This document shows, piece after piece, positions 34,297-42,412 of a stretch of DNA of 64,000 nt (positions within the stretch are counted from its first letter, which is position 1; every line of letters starts with the position of its first letter). A program made the translations under genes and the position numbers. Under the pieces are notes generated by a model. The model was not told the DNA's origin. It made no database searches and saw only the letters and a list, made by a program, of their open reading frames with translations. The stretch comes from Mayfieldus sp963740555 (lineage in GTDB: Bacteria > Actinomycetota > Thermoleophilia > Solirubrobacterales > 70-9), in assembly GCA_963740555.1 (NCBI GenBank), contig CAVUES010000007.1, positions 1-64,000 on the forward strand, in the 5' to 3' direction.

Positions 34297-34902
34297 ATGG
34301 CTTGGAAGCTTGAGGGAAGGTATTTCGAGAACTGTCCCTGCGAGGTGCCGTGTCCCTGTACAGCGTCGCTCGCGCTTGGAGCCGACACCGAGCGCTGTAC
34401 GCCGGCGCTCGTCTTTCACATCGATTCCGGCGAGGTCGAGGGGGTTGACGTATCGGGGCTGAACGTGATCGGCGTCGGCGACACCCCTCGCGTGATGTCG
34501 GAGGGGAATTGGCGACTCGGGGTGATCGTCGACGCGGCGGCGTCCGACGAGCAGGCCGAGAAGCTCGGCGCCGTGTTCAGCGGCCAGCTCGGCGGTCCAA
34601 TGGAGGCGCTTTCGGCGCTGATAGGAGAGAACCTCGGTGTGGAGCGGCTGCCGATCGAGTTCTCCAGCGAAGACGGCGTGCACAGCGTCAAGGCGGGCGA
34701 CGCCGTCGACATCGAGGTCGAGGACGTGGTCCCGTTCGGAAGCGAGAGCGGGGAGGCGGCGAAGCTGGTGAACGTCTTTCACCCCGCCAACTCGGAGCTG
34801 ACGATCTCCAAGGCCAAGCGCTCGAGCGTCAAGGTCTTTGGCCTCGACCTCAGCCAGGACGGCAAATCCGGTTTCTCGACCACGTTCTCCTGGGCCGCCT
34901 GA
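34297..34902 (+). CDS. DUF1326 family protein
   Basis: A 201-residue protein with the DUF1326 opening KLEGRYFENCPCEVPCPCTAS, a cluster of four Cys that suggests metal binding, and the later LGVIVDAAASDEQAEKLGAVFSGQLGGPM. Family members nearly always sit next to DUF2182 membrane proteins, as here (15-base gap). The role is not established. Heavy-metal or copper handling is an inference from Cys content and from the Met/His tail of the partner. Confidence 0.85.
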   Translation: MAWKLEGRYFENCPCEVPCPCTASLALGADTERCTPALVFHIDSGEVEGVDVSGLNVIGVGDTPRVMSEGNWRLGVIVDAAASDEQAEKLGAVFSGQLGGPMEALSALIGENLGVERLPIEFSSEDGVHSVKAGDAVDIEVEDVVPFGSESGEAAKLVNVFHPANSELTISKAKRSSVKVFGLDLSQDGKSGFSTTFSWAA

Positions 34903-34917
34903 GGTCAGGCGCCGACG

Positions 34918-35784
34918 ATGGAGTCCGCCCGTCTTCCATATGCGCCCGCCGGAGCGGACCGCGCCCGACTCGGCCTGATCGCGCTCCTTGTCGGGTTGGC
35001 GGCGCTGGCCTGGGCGCTGACCGGGGAGCGCATGCAGGGGATGGACGCCGGACCGGGCACCGACCTCGGCGGACTCGGCTTCTACCTCACGGTCTGGGTG
35101 GTGATGATGGCGGCGATGATGTTCCCCTCGATCGCGCCGATGGTCGGGGTCTACTCTCGCCTGCAGGGGACCCGGCGGGAGTCCGGCCGCTCAGCGCCGG
35201 CTGGCGCGACAGCCCTCTTCGTGGGGGGCTATCTCGTCTCCTGGGCGCTCGCCGGCCTGCTCGGGTACGCGATCTTCGACCTCGGGCGCTCGATCGCGCC
35301 CGATGCCTTCTCCTGGGACCGCGGCGGGCCCTATCTAGCGGGAGGGGTGATCGTCTTCGCTGCGCTCTACCAGTTGACGCCGCTCAAGGATGCCTGCCTC
35401 ACAAAATGTCGGGGGCCCCTTTCGTTCGTGATCGAGAACTGGCACGACGGAAGAGCGGGCGCTCTGCATATGGGGTTCCTGCACGGCGCCTGGTGCGTGG
35501 GGTGCTGCTGGGCGCTGATGGCGGTGCTGTTTGCCCTCGGCGTGATGAGCCTCGGTTGGATGGCGTTCGTTGCGGCGTTGATAGCGGTCGAGAAGCTGCT
35601 GCCATGGAAGGCGCCGGCGAACGGCTCGATCGCCGTGGTCTTGCTGGTCCTCGGCGTTGCCGTGGCTCTTGCGCCGGCCCAGGTCCCAGGACTCACACAG
35701 CCGGGCTCGGCGAAGGCGATGTCAGCCATGGACTCGATGGGCGGCGGCGGCGCGATGCATAACGACGCGATGGGTGGGAAATGA
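34918..35784 (+). CDS. DUF2182 metal-binding-like integral membrane protein
   Basis: A 288-residue protein of the DUF2182 family with about seven helices. VWVVMMAAMMFPSIAPMVG in helix 2 and HMGFLHGAWCVGCCWALMAVLF are the conserved Met- and Cys-rich segments. The C-terminus is a short Met/His-rich tail (MDSMGGGGAMHNDAM) that could bind copper. It is partnered with the preceding DUF1326 gene. Confidence 0.83.
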   Translation: MESARLPYAPAGADRARLGLIALLVGLAALAWALTGERMQGMDAGPGTDLGGLGFYLTVWVVMMAAMMFPSIAPMVGVYSRLQGTRRESGRSAPAGATALFVGGYLVSWALAGLLGYAIFDLGRSIAPDAFSWDRGGPYLAGGVIVFAALYQLTPLKDACLTKCRGPLSFVIENWHDGRAGALHMGFLHGAWCVGCCWALMAVLFALGVMSLGWMAFVAALIAVEKLLPWKAPANGSIAVVLLVLGVAVALAPAQVPGLTQPGSAKAMSAMDSMGGGGAMHNDAMGGK

Positions 35785-35788
35785 CCGC

Positions 35789-36403
35789 TCAGCCGCCGTT
35801 TGACGAGTAACTGAAATCCGACTCGTAGCCGCAGCGCCCGCGGACCTCGAAGTTGAGGCCGTCGTCCCCGACCTCGATCAGCTCCGAATGCACCTCGCGC
35901 CCCGGCTGGTCATGGCCCGGGATCACGCAGGTGACCGCCGAGTCCTCGCCAACCGGACTCGCGATCCGCACTGATACGTGGTCGCCAGCGCGAAACCAGC
36001 CCTCGCCCTTCTTGTGGTCGACCTCGATCGCCACCGCCCGGACCCCGAGCAGGTCGCTCGGCTTCCAGACCCACGGGAATTGCTCGTCTGGCGTGCCGCC
36101 GAGACGGCCGAGGAAGATCTGCTCGAGCGCGTCGCGCTGGGCCTCGTCGCCGCGCTCGTCGAGGTAGAGCCAGAACCTCCATGGCGAGCCGGCCTCGTCG
36201 TCGTCATAGACGAGCGCGAGCACGATGCCCAGCCCGGTCAAGTCGACCTCGCCGGCATGACCTTGCCGGATCCGCCACGAGAGCGCCCCCTTGCAGATCC
36301 CGTAGGTGGATCGGCCGCCTCGCTCGCCGTCGACGGTCCTGCACGGACAGATCACCTCGCAATTGCAGGCCTCCAGATAGGTCCCCGATATCGCCCAGGG
36401 CAG
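35789..36403 (-). CDS. second DUF1326 family protein, apparent CTG start
   Basis: A DUF1326 paralogue convergent with the DUF2182 gene. The family opening P-W-A-I-S-G-T-Y-L-E-A-C-N-C-E and then V-I-C-P-C-R lies upstream of the first GTG (36355), so starting there would cut off half the Cys motif. The frame closes at a TAG near 36428, and only CTG at 36403 (or ATC at 36412) is available. I therefore place the start at CTG, giving 204 residues. Metal binding is inferred from Cys only. Confidence 0.7.
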   Translation of the reverse strand: MPWAISGTYLEACNCEVICPCRTVDGERGGRSTYGICKGALSWRIRQGHAGEVDLTGLGIVLALVYDDDEAGSPWRFWLYLDERGDEAQRDALEQIFLGRLGGTPDEQFPWVWKPSDLLGVRAVAIEVDHKKGEGWFRAGDHVSVRIASPVGEDSAVTCVIPGHDQPGREVHSELIEVGDDGLNFEVRGRCGYESDFSYSSNGG

Positions 36404-36452
36404 ATGGTCGGCGATCGAACGAGCCTACCTCGAACGACGCGATGCGATCAGA

Positions 36453-36989
36453 ATGAAGCGCATGGAGGATTCGCTCTCCGGCAAGCTGCTGATCGCCGCG
36501 CCCAGCCTCGAGGACTTCTTCCGGCGCACCGTGGTGCTGATGGTCGAGCACAACGAGCAGGGAGCGTTCGGCGTCATCCTCAATCGCCCATCGGAGACCA
36601 GCGTCGCCGAGGTCGTCCCCTCGCTGGCCACCTACGCCGACGACGACGAGGTGGTCTGGATCGGAGGGCCCGTCGGCGCCGACACCGCGGTCGCACTGGG
36701 TCGCTTCGACGACCCGGATGCCGCCGCGGGCATCGTGATCGGCGACCTCGGGGTGATCGATCCCGACGAGCCGGGCGAGGAGCTCCGCGAGCTGCGCGTC
36801 TATGCGGGGCACGCCGGCTGGGGGCCCGGACAGCTGGAGGGCGAGATCGAGCAGGACGCCTGGATCATCGAGCCGGCCTCGCCCGAGGACCCGTTCCGCG
36901 CCGGCGACCTCTGGTCCTATCTGCTCGGGCGCCGCGGCGGGGAGTACGCCTTCCTCGCCCGGATGCCCGAGGACCCGTCTATGAACTGA
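36453..36989 (+). CDS. YqgE/AlgH (UPF0301) family protein
   Basis: A 178-residue protein. LSGKLLIAAPSLEDFFRRTVVLMVEHNEQGAFGVILNRP is the family signature, followed by WIGGPVGADTAVAL and VYAGHAGWGPGQLEGEI. Its molecular role is undefined; AlgH affects alginate regulation in pseudomonads. ATG 36462 is an alternative start. The last 11 bases overlap the convergent GST gene. Confidence 0.88.
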   Translation: MKRMEDSLSGKLLIAAPSLEDFFRRTVVLMVEHNEQGAFGVILNRPSETSVAEVVPSLATYADDDEVVWIGGPVGADTAVALGRFDDPDAAAGIVIGDLGVIDPDEPGEELRELRVYAGHAGWGPGQLEGEIEQDAWIIEPASPEDPFRAGDLWSYLLGRRGGEYAFLARMPEDPSMN

Positions 36990-37734
36990 CCGCCGGGCTC
37001 GCGGGCTCCGGCACCCACTCGGCTGGGACCTTCACCGGCATCGGGCGCCCGAAGCTGGGCGCGATCCGCATCGCCATCTCTTCGGCCGGCCGTGACTCGA
37101 TCAGCGGCGCGAGCTGGGGGAAGTTCATCAGCACACGGAGGCTGGTCGCGATCTGAAAGTCGGCGGCATTTGGCCGCTCGTTGCCGAGCACTCCTTGGGC
37201 AATGAGCTCGTCGACGTGATCGATCTGCGCGGGAAGAGCCGCCAGCTCCGCTCGTACCGACTCGTCCGTCGATCCCGAGACGATTCGCGAGTAGTACCAG
37301 GCGACCGGCTTGGTGAAGTTCGCGGCGATCGCCGGCAGCGGCATCCCCGAGAGCTCGGCGAGGTTGCGGCGCAGCTCCGGGTCGTGCGTCACGCACCAGC
37401 GAAATATGTGGCGCGGCGGCGGTTGCAGCACCGCTTCGCCCCAGCGCTCGGCCTCCTCGACCGCCGCGCGCTGCCGCGGGTCGGTCGGGAACAGGGGCGG
37501 ATCGGCCTTCAGCTCGTCGAGCGCCCGCGAGACGTTCAGGGACCCCTGCACCTTGCGCCCGTCGATCTTCAACCCGGGGACGGTCCCGCCGCGAAAGCCG
37601 TGGGCTCGCATGAGGAGCCGCTGCCCGCCGGGTGGGATGTCGACGATCTCGTGCTCGATGCCCTTGTGGCGCAGCATCAGGCCGGCGGTGCGAGCTGGAT
37701 GCGAGACGGCGATCGAGTAGAGCTTGACCTTCAC
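36979..37734 (-). CDS. glutathione S-transferase-fold protein
   Basis: A 251-residue protein. KLYSIAVSHPARTAGLMLRHKGIEHEIVDIPPG is the thioredoxin-like domain, and FRGGTVPGLKIDGRKVQGSLNVSRAL has the cis-Pro and the substrate-binding Ser region. A helical C-terminal domain follows (NERPNAADFQIATSLRVLM). Many actinobacteria lack glutathione, so the thiol cofactor may differ. The role is unknown. Confidence 0.78.
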   Translation of the reverse strand: MKVKLYSIAVSHPARTAGLMLRHKGIEHEIVDIPPGGQRLLMRAHGFRGGTVPGLKIDGRKVQGSLNVSRALDELKADPPLFPTDPRQRAAVEEAERWGEAVLQPPPRHIFRWCVTHDPELRRNLAELSGMPLPAIAANFTKPVAWYYSRIVSGSTDESVRAELAALPAQIDHVDELIAQGVLGNERPNAADFQIATSLRVLMNFPQLAPLIESRPAEEMAMRIAPSFGRPMPVKVPAEWVPEPASPAVSS

Positions 37735-37746
37735 GCGTCGGCAAGC

Positions 37747-38007
37747 CTACGCCCTGTCGTCGTTCTCCGGCTCCTGGCGTGGCTCGAGCTGCAGCTCGTC
37801 CTCGGCTCGCGGAACTCCCTCGGCGAACTGCTGGCTTCGCTCGCGTTCGGCGTTGAGCTCGTGGCCGAGAAGGATCGCGACGTTGGTGATCCACATCCAG
37901 ATCAGCAATACGACCACTCCACCGAGAGTCCCTTAGGTCTTGTCGTAGGAGCCGAAGTTGGCGACGAATATGGCGAAGCCGGTGGAGGCGATGGCCCAGA
38001 GCACCAT
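37747..38007 (-). pseudogene. YihY/BrkB family membrane protein remnant with internal stop
   Basis: Only the last helices remain: MVLWAIASTGFAIFVANFG, then SYDKT, a TAA at 37933-37935 where Tyr is expected, and GTLGGVVVLLIWMWITNVA followed by LLGHELNAE and an acidic tail. The intact family motif is K-T-Y-G-T-L-G-G. The N-terminal two thirds are missing and sequence beyond 38007 no longer resembles the family. It is a clear pseudogene. Confidence 0.85.
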
Positions 38008-38474
38008 CGGCCTCTCCGATACCCGCCCCAGACGCCAAGCAGCCAGCTCCCGGAGCTGGCTGCTGGCGTAACTACGGTGCTCTACGGCTCGACGTCAGCC
38101 GCACCAACCGCTGTAGGTGCGGTGCCGCATGATCGAGCCGCCGTTCGACCGGAGCGCGTCCTTGAGCTCGGTCGTCCCGGGGTCGAGTAGACCCTTGGAG
38201 GGATGCGGAGATTGAGATAGATCTCGGAGCACCTAACGGCCCCTTTCGTCGAACAGGCCCAAGGCCCAGATCGGTGAGTCCGCGGACCTTGGGGGGTAGG
38301 CCGCCGCGGCAACATACCAAAGTGTCACCTGTCCCAGTCTCAACTGACTTGAGAGACAGAATAAATAGTCGGCTGACCATCGACATTAGTTGAGGATTCC
38401 CAGATTGAGGGGGCACTGGGATGAGCTTCTGGCGCCGGTTGCCAGGTGGCTCTGAAGGTACAACTGACCTGCGT
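38008..38474. other. gap without a supported gene
   Basis: I find no gene. On the minus strand a short frame near 38110-38200 ends SNGGSIMRHRTYSGWCG, which looks protein-like but has no start, so this may be more decayed coding DNA continuous with the YihY remnant. AACTGA/TCAGTT half-sites occur at 38462-38480. Confidence 0.35.
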
Positions 38475-38723
38475 TCAGTTATTGATCGGCTTCAGCTTGG
38501 TCAGGTCGCTGATCTTCACCAGCTCTCCCGCCGAACCGGGATCCAGGCGCTGGTCCGCTGCTTCCTCCAGGGTGAGGAAGAGCTCGGAGACATCGAGGCT
38601 GTCAAGGCCGAGATCGAGGAATCGCGTATCGCCGGTGACGGCATCGTCGCCGGTTCGGCGACCGCCCAAGATCTGGTTCACGGCGTCGACTGCCTGCTCG
38701 ATGGTTATTCCGTCCGAACTCAT
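38475..38723 (-). CDS. acyl carrier protein
   Basis: An 82-residue carrier protein. FLDLGLDSLDVSELFLTLEE contains the D-S-L motif whose Ser receives 4'-phosphopantetheine. Helices 1 to 4 have ACP spacing. No fatty acid, polyketide or peptide synthetase gene is near, so it is an orphan ACP. Its start overlaps the stop of the upstream gene, so the two are coupled. Confidence 0.82.
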   Translation of the reverse strand: MSSDGITIEQAVDAVNQILGGRRTGDDAVTGDTRFLDLGLDSLDVSELFLTLEEAADQRLDPGSAGELVKISDLTKLKPINN

Positions 38724-39079
38724 CCCTCGCTCCCTTCGACCTCGGGATCCGACCGCGGTGTGTTGGGGACCTCGTATGCGATCTCGATCTGGTTGCGGGA
38801 AACCGCAACGAATGGGAGCGACTCGGCCTCCCCGCCACCGGCCGGCGCCACCTCGACGTTGACCAGCGGGATGAATCCGGTGTCCTGGCGGTTGAGAACG
38901 TCGGAGAGTCGAGTACGAAATCCCTCGGTCGGCAATGCGACGTCACCGACAATGCGAAAGCGTGTCGTTTCCACGACGACGCGCTGAATGCGGGTGTCCA
39001 TAGAGGTGGGTATTGGCCTAGTGGGGGGTCGCTTGAGCAGGGTTCGCCGAGACGCGAGGGCTGCCCTTTCTTCTGCCAT
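38720..39079 (-). CDS. small DUF6812-like protein coupled to the acyl carrier protein
   Basis: Up to 119 residues. The core from the internal Met at 39001 reads RIQRVVVETTRFRIVGDVAL, then TEGFRTRLSDVLNR and TGFIPLVNVEV, a pattern I associate with DUF6812, a small beta-rich family without known function. The 26 residues before that Met are basic and may not be translated. Four-base overlap with the ACP gene suggests joint action. Confidence 0.6.
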   Translation of the reverse strand: MAEERAALASRRTLLKRPPTRPIPTSMDTRIQRVVVETTRFRIVGDVALPTEGFRTRLSDVLNRQDTGFIPLVNVEVAPAGGGEAESLPFVAVSRNQIEIAYEVPNTPRSDPEVEGSEG

Positions 39080-39165
39080 GAGCCTATCGGCGCCGCACCG
39101 AGGCTGCTGCCGATCAGGGCGTTCTTCATCCAGCCGGCGTTAGCCGGAGAACTGCCCGGCGGATC

Positions 39166-39792
39166 TCAGCCCGGTCGGCCGACGCCGGCCGGGGCGGGAG
39201 ATGACGCAGGCGGAGCCGGCCTGGGGCGGGCTGGCCGCGCCCTCGGCCGCCCGTAGCGAATCGCGAGCAGGATGACGATAGGCACGGCGCTGAGGACGAC
39301 CATCACGCCGAACCAGCGACTCCCCCCGTCAGTCCCCGATCCGAAGGAGTGCAGTACCGCCAAGAGGTAGACGAGCACCGTCGCGCGGTGGAGTTGGCGC
39401 CAGCGACGCGGCCCGATCCGCTTGCGCAGATAGAAGGTCGGCCCCAGCACCAGGGCGAGGTACCCGGCGAGGATCCCAAGCCCGGTCCACAACGGGCGGT
39501 AGGCGAGCGTGAACGGGACGCTGATCCCGGTTATGCCGGGGTTCAGGTAGGAGTCGCCCAGAAGCAGCACGCCATGGGCGCCGATCGCTGTGAGACCGGC
39601 GAGCGTGATCTGCTGGTGGACCTTGACGAGATTGCGTTTGAGGCCGGGACGGCGGGAGATGTTGCTCGCCATGAACAGGCCAAGGACGACCGCTGTGGCG
39701 ATGAGCAAGAACGCCACGATCCCGGCCGCGCGTGAGGCAAGCCACCAGGGGTAATTGCCAGGATCCGGCTCAGTCACCGCGATCTCCTCCAC
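39166..39792 (-). CDS. ferric-reductase-like transmembrane protein
   Basis: A 208-residue membrane protein with five or six helices. Histidines in VKVHQQITLAGLTAIGAHGVLLLG, in WRQLHRATVLVYLLAVLHSFG and their spacing match the b-haem-binding ferric reductase / MsrQ-like domain. A Pro/Ala-rich tail follows. No flavin domain is attached, so electrons probably come from or go to partner proteins. It overlaps the next small membrane gene upstream. Confidence 0.8.
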   Translation of the reverse strand: MEEIAVTEPDPGNYPWWLASRAAGIVAFLLIATAVVLGLFMASNISRRPGLKRNLVKVHQQITLAGLTAIGAHGVLLLGDSYLNPGITGISVPFTLAYRPLWTGLGILAGYLALVLGPTFYLRKRIGPRRWRQLHRATVLVYLLAVLHSFGSGTDGGSRWFGVMVVLSAVPIVILLAIRYGRPRARPARPRPAPPASSPAPAGVGRPG

Positions 39793-40003
39793 CGCCCTCG
39801 GGTTCGCGCTCTCCCGGGGCCGGAGCCGTCTGCGACGGCGAGGTCGCCGAGGGCCCCTGTACCGCGACCCTGGTCGGGCCGCTGAACATCGCGTAGTAGG
39901 CGAGTCCAGCGAGGGCGAGGACGACGAGTGCCGCGACGATTCGCAATCTCAGGCTCGTCCCGGCGTCGGGCGCGGCGCTCTGCGTGGCGGCGGTCGCGCT
40001 CAT
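39770..40003 (-). CDS. small single-pass membrane protein
   Basis: A 77-residue protein with one helix (about residues 18-42, LRLRIVAALVVLALAGLAYYAMF) and a Pro/Gly/acidic tail. It overlaps genes on both sides, placing it in the ferric-reductase-like operon. I recognise no family. Confidence 0.55.
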   Translation of the reverse strand: MSATAATQSAAPDAGTSLRLRIVAALVVLALAGLAYYAMFSGPTRVAVQGPSATSPSQTAPAPGEREPEGGGGDRGD

Positions 40004-40299
40004 GGCGGCACGGGGGAGCTGCGGCTGACGATCTTCGTCGCCTGTTGTGTCTGTGCGCCCTTGACGAGCGGCTGGCTCGTGCCGGAAACCGCGGGCCCGG
40101 GGCCGAGCGCCGGGTCCCTGCCGTTGCGGACCTGAATCGCCAGCAGCGTAAGGACGATGAAGAACAGCCCCAGGGTCGCCGTGATCACCGCCAGCGGGCT
40201 CGGTAGCGGCCGGCGCTGCGGCCTTGGCGCCGGCGGCCGCGGTGCGGGTGGGGCCCCGTCGGAGGGTTGCTCGGCCGGTCTGCTTGGTGTTTCGGTCAT
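40000..40299 (-). CDS. small Pro-rich single-pass membrane protein
   Basis: A 99-residue protein with a Pro/Arg-rich cytoplasmic head, one helix (LAVITATLGLFFIVLTLLAI) and an outside tail. I use ATG 40299 rather than an upstream start at 40350. It overlaps the next gene by four bases. No family was recognised. Confidence 0.55.
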   Translation of the reverse strand: MTETPSRPAEQPSDGAPPAPRPPAPRPQRRPLPSPLAVITATLGLFFIVLTLLAIQVRNGRDPALGPGPAVSGTSQPLVKGAQTQQATKIVSRSSPVPP

Positions 40300-40309
40300 C
40301 TGTCCCGCA

Positions 40310-40876
40310 CTAGTCCTCTCCGCACACCTTGAATCCGTAGCCGCGGGCAAACCCGGTCAAGGTCCTGCTCAGGTCGTCGAGCTCACGCCGCAGGCTGCGC
40401 AGCCGGGGCACGTCCACAGCGGCCAGAGCGTCGCGGATCTGGCGACGCAGCGTCAGCTGGCGCCGGATCACGTCGAAGACGTTGGTACGAACCAACTGTT
40501 TCTCTCCGGGCGGCACCGGGATCGCTTCGATTTGTCGCAGCTCGGTCTCGCCTGAGGCGATGCCGTCGCCGTATGCATTTGCGGCCTCCTGGGCATCGGC
40601 GGCGGTCCCGACCCGTTCCCGCGCCGAGTTTCGCTCCGGATCGAGGCCGCTGCAGACGCGGTCGACGCGCGCGACGTAGGCGCGCCGTGCCGGATTCGTC
40701 ACCGGGGTGACGGGTACGGGCGTCGAGGTCTGCGTCGGCGTTGAGGACGTCTGGGTCGTGGCATTCTGCGCGGACCCCTCGCTTTCCCCCCGGCGGGTAT
40801 CGCCGCCGCAACCGGCGAGCAGGGCAAGCGCCGCCGAGCCTGTGGCGACGATCGTGAGCGAGCGTGGGAGAGTCAT
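40310..40876 (-). CDS. lipoprotein of unknown function
   Basis: A 188-residue lipoprotein. The signal ends at the lipobox L-L-A-G-C. A Thr/Ser-rich linker follows, then a mostly helical domain (about residues 60-188) with two Cys (VCSGLDPER and KVCGED). ATG 40876 is used instead of a GTG two codons earlier. It lies between the small membrane genes and the ferredoxin gene on the same strand. Confidence 0.65.
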   Translation of the reverse strand: MTLPRSLTIVATGSAALALLAGCGGDTRRGESEGSAQNATTQTSSTPTQTSTPVPVTPVTNPARRAYVARVDRVCSGLDPERNSARERVGTAADAQEAANAYGDGIASGETELRQIEAIPVPPGEKQLVRTNVFDVIRRQLTLRRQIRDALAAVDVPRLRSLRRELDDLSRTLTGFARGYGFKVCGED

Positions 40877-40883
40877 CGCCACG

Positions 40884-41090
40884 CTATGGATAGACCTGCT
40901 CGCCGGTCTCCTCGTCGATCACGGTGATTGCAACCGACGGGCAGATCTCGGCCGCTTCCATGATCAGCTCGGGCGGACCGTCGCCGATCACATGGGCGGT
41001 GTCGTTGAGCGCGAACACCGTCGGGGCGACATCGACGCAATCGCCATGGGCGGCGCAGACGTTCTCATCGACCTGCGGTACGTACTTCAT
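40884..41090 (-). CDS. ferredoxin ([3Fe-4S]-type)
   Basis: A 68-residue ferredoxin. C-A-A-H-G-D-C then, some 35 residues on, ICPSVAI give only three cluster Cys (C-x5-C...C-P), the [3Fe-4S] pattern of ferredoxins serving P450s and other oxygenases. The start ATG 41090 has AGGAGCGAGG upstream. Its 5' end overlaps the reductase gene by 26 bases, so both are made together. Confidence 0.9.
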   Translation of the reverse strand: MKYVPQVDENVCAAHGDCVDVAPTVFALNDTAHVIGDGPPELIMEAAEICPSVAITVIDEETGEQVYP

Positions 41091-42267
41091 CCTCGCTCCT
41101 TTCCGCGGAGGTGTTGGCTTGCTGGATTCGCTCGCGCAGCGCCGGGACCGCCCGTGGCCGGCCAACGGCCATGCCCGCAATCGGCGTCCCGTCGCGGATC
41201 ATCAGTGCGGTGAAGTCCCGTGCGTCAGGGTCGCCGTCGATCTCGATCTGGTCGGCTTCGCGGGCGTCGCCGACGAGCTGGACTCGCAGTCCGTACTGGT
41301 CGGTCCAGAAGGACGGCAGGGCGGGCTTGGTCGGCTCGAGGCCGACGATCGCCCGGGCCACCTGGGTGCCCTGGCGGGCCGCCGCCTCCCAGTGTTCGCT
41401 GCGCTCATGGTTGCCGGTCGCCGGGTTGAGGGGCCGAGCCGCATCACCGGCGGCATAGACACCAGAGGCTTCGGTCCGCCCGCAGTGGTCGGCCTTCACG
41501 CCTTCGGGGTCGAGTCCGCTTCCCTCCAGCCAATCGGTGGCCGGAGCGATCCCGATGCCGATCACCAAATCGTCGCATTCGATCTGCCGTCCATCGGTGA
41601 GCTGGACCCACTCGGCGCCGCCGGGACCTTCGCCGAACCTCGCCACGTGGGCGGAGAGCATGACCTCGACTCCCTCGGCACGATGCAGTTTCACGAACCA
41701 GTCCGCAAGGCTCGGACCCAACACCCGCAGCAGCGGAGCCGGAGCGGCTTCGAGGACCGTGACTTCGACTCCCAGCTGCCGTGCAGTGGCCGCAACCTCA
41801 AGTCCGATGAATCCGGCGCCGACAACGATCAGCCGGCTTCCGGGTCGCAGGGCGTCGCGGAGCCGCATGGCGTCCTCGGCGGTGCGGAGAGTGTGGGCAT
41901 TTTGGAACTGCTCCGTGCCGGGAAGCCTACGGGGGCGGCTACCGGTCGCGATGACGGCGGATTCGTAGCGAAGGGTCGGGCCCGAGGCGAGCGTGAGGGT
42001 GTTGATGCCGGGGTCGAGGGCCACCGCTCTCTCTCCAAACAGCAGCTCTACGTCGTGCTCGCGGTACCACTCGAGCGGCCGGAACTCGAGAGTCGCTGGA
42101 TCGCGATCGCCGGAGAGCACGCCTTTGGACAATGGGGGCCGATCGTAGGGCGCGCGCTCCTCTTCGCAAACGATGCGGATGCAGCCATCGAATCCCTGCC
42201 GGCGCAGCGTCTCACAACACCGCTGAGCGGCGAGGCCGCCACCGGCGATCACGATGCCGTCACTCAT
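41065..42267 (-). CDS. NAD(P)H-ferredoxin reductase (oxygenase-type FAD reductase)
   Basis: A 400-residue flavoprotein. IVIAGGGLAAQRCCETLR is the FAD site, ERAPYDRPPLSKGVL the family signature, LIVVGAGFIGLEVAATARQLG the NAD(P) site and GVYAAGDAA the second FAD motif. It resembles ferredoxin/rubredoxin/putidaredoxin reductases. I start at ATG 42267, 55 codons into the open frame. It should pass electrons to the adjacent ferredoxin; the terminal oxygenase or P450 is not in this window. Confidence 0.88.
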   Translation of the reverse strand: MSDGIVIAGGGLAAQRCCETLRRQGFDGCIRIVCEEERAPYDRPPLSKGVLSGDRDPATLEFRPLEWYREHDVELLFGERAVALDPGINTLTLASGPTLRYESAVIATGSRPRRLPGTEQFQNAHTLRTAEDAMRLRDALRPGSRLIVVGAGFIGLEVAATARQLGVEVTVLEAAPAPLLRVLGPSLADWFVKLHRAEGVEVMLSAHVARFGEGPGGAEWVQLTDGRQIECDDLVIGIGIAPATDWLEGSGLDPEGVKADHCGRTEASGVYAAGDAARPLNPATGNHERSEHWEAAARQGTQVARAIVGLEPTKPALPSFWTDQYGLRVQLVGDAREADQIEIDGDPDARDFTALMIRDGTPIAGMAVGRPRAVPALRERIQQANTSAERSEDEVRTAGR

Positions 42268-42412
42268 GCTCGTCGTATGGCTGTGCTCGAGGTCCGATCG
42301 ACCATGGCTGGACCGTAGAACCGGCCATGACTTTCGACATCGGCATTCGACCCGCGAAAGAGTCAGTAGTTGACCGCGGTCTGACGACTGGATCGGCAGC
42401 GGCGGGGCCGCG

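Noticed and set aside
38462..38480. Third copy of the AACTGA...TCAGTT operator
   Set aside because: The arms are only 6 bp, the spacing differs from the ACTGAAC-N3-GTTCAGT sites, and it overlaps the ACP stop codon. It may be a weak hairpin or chance.
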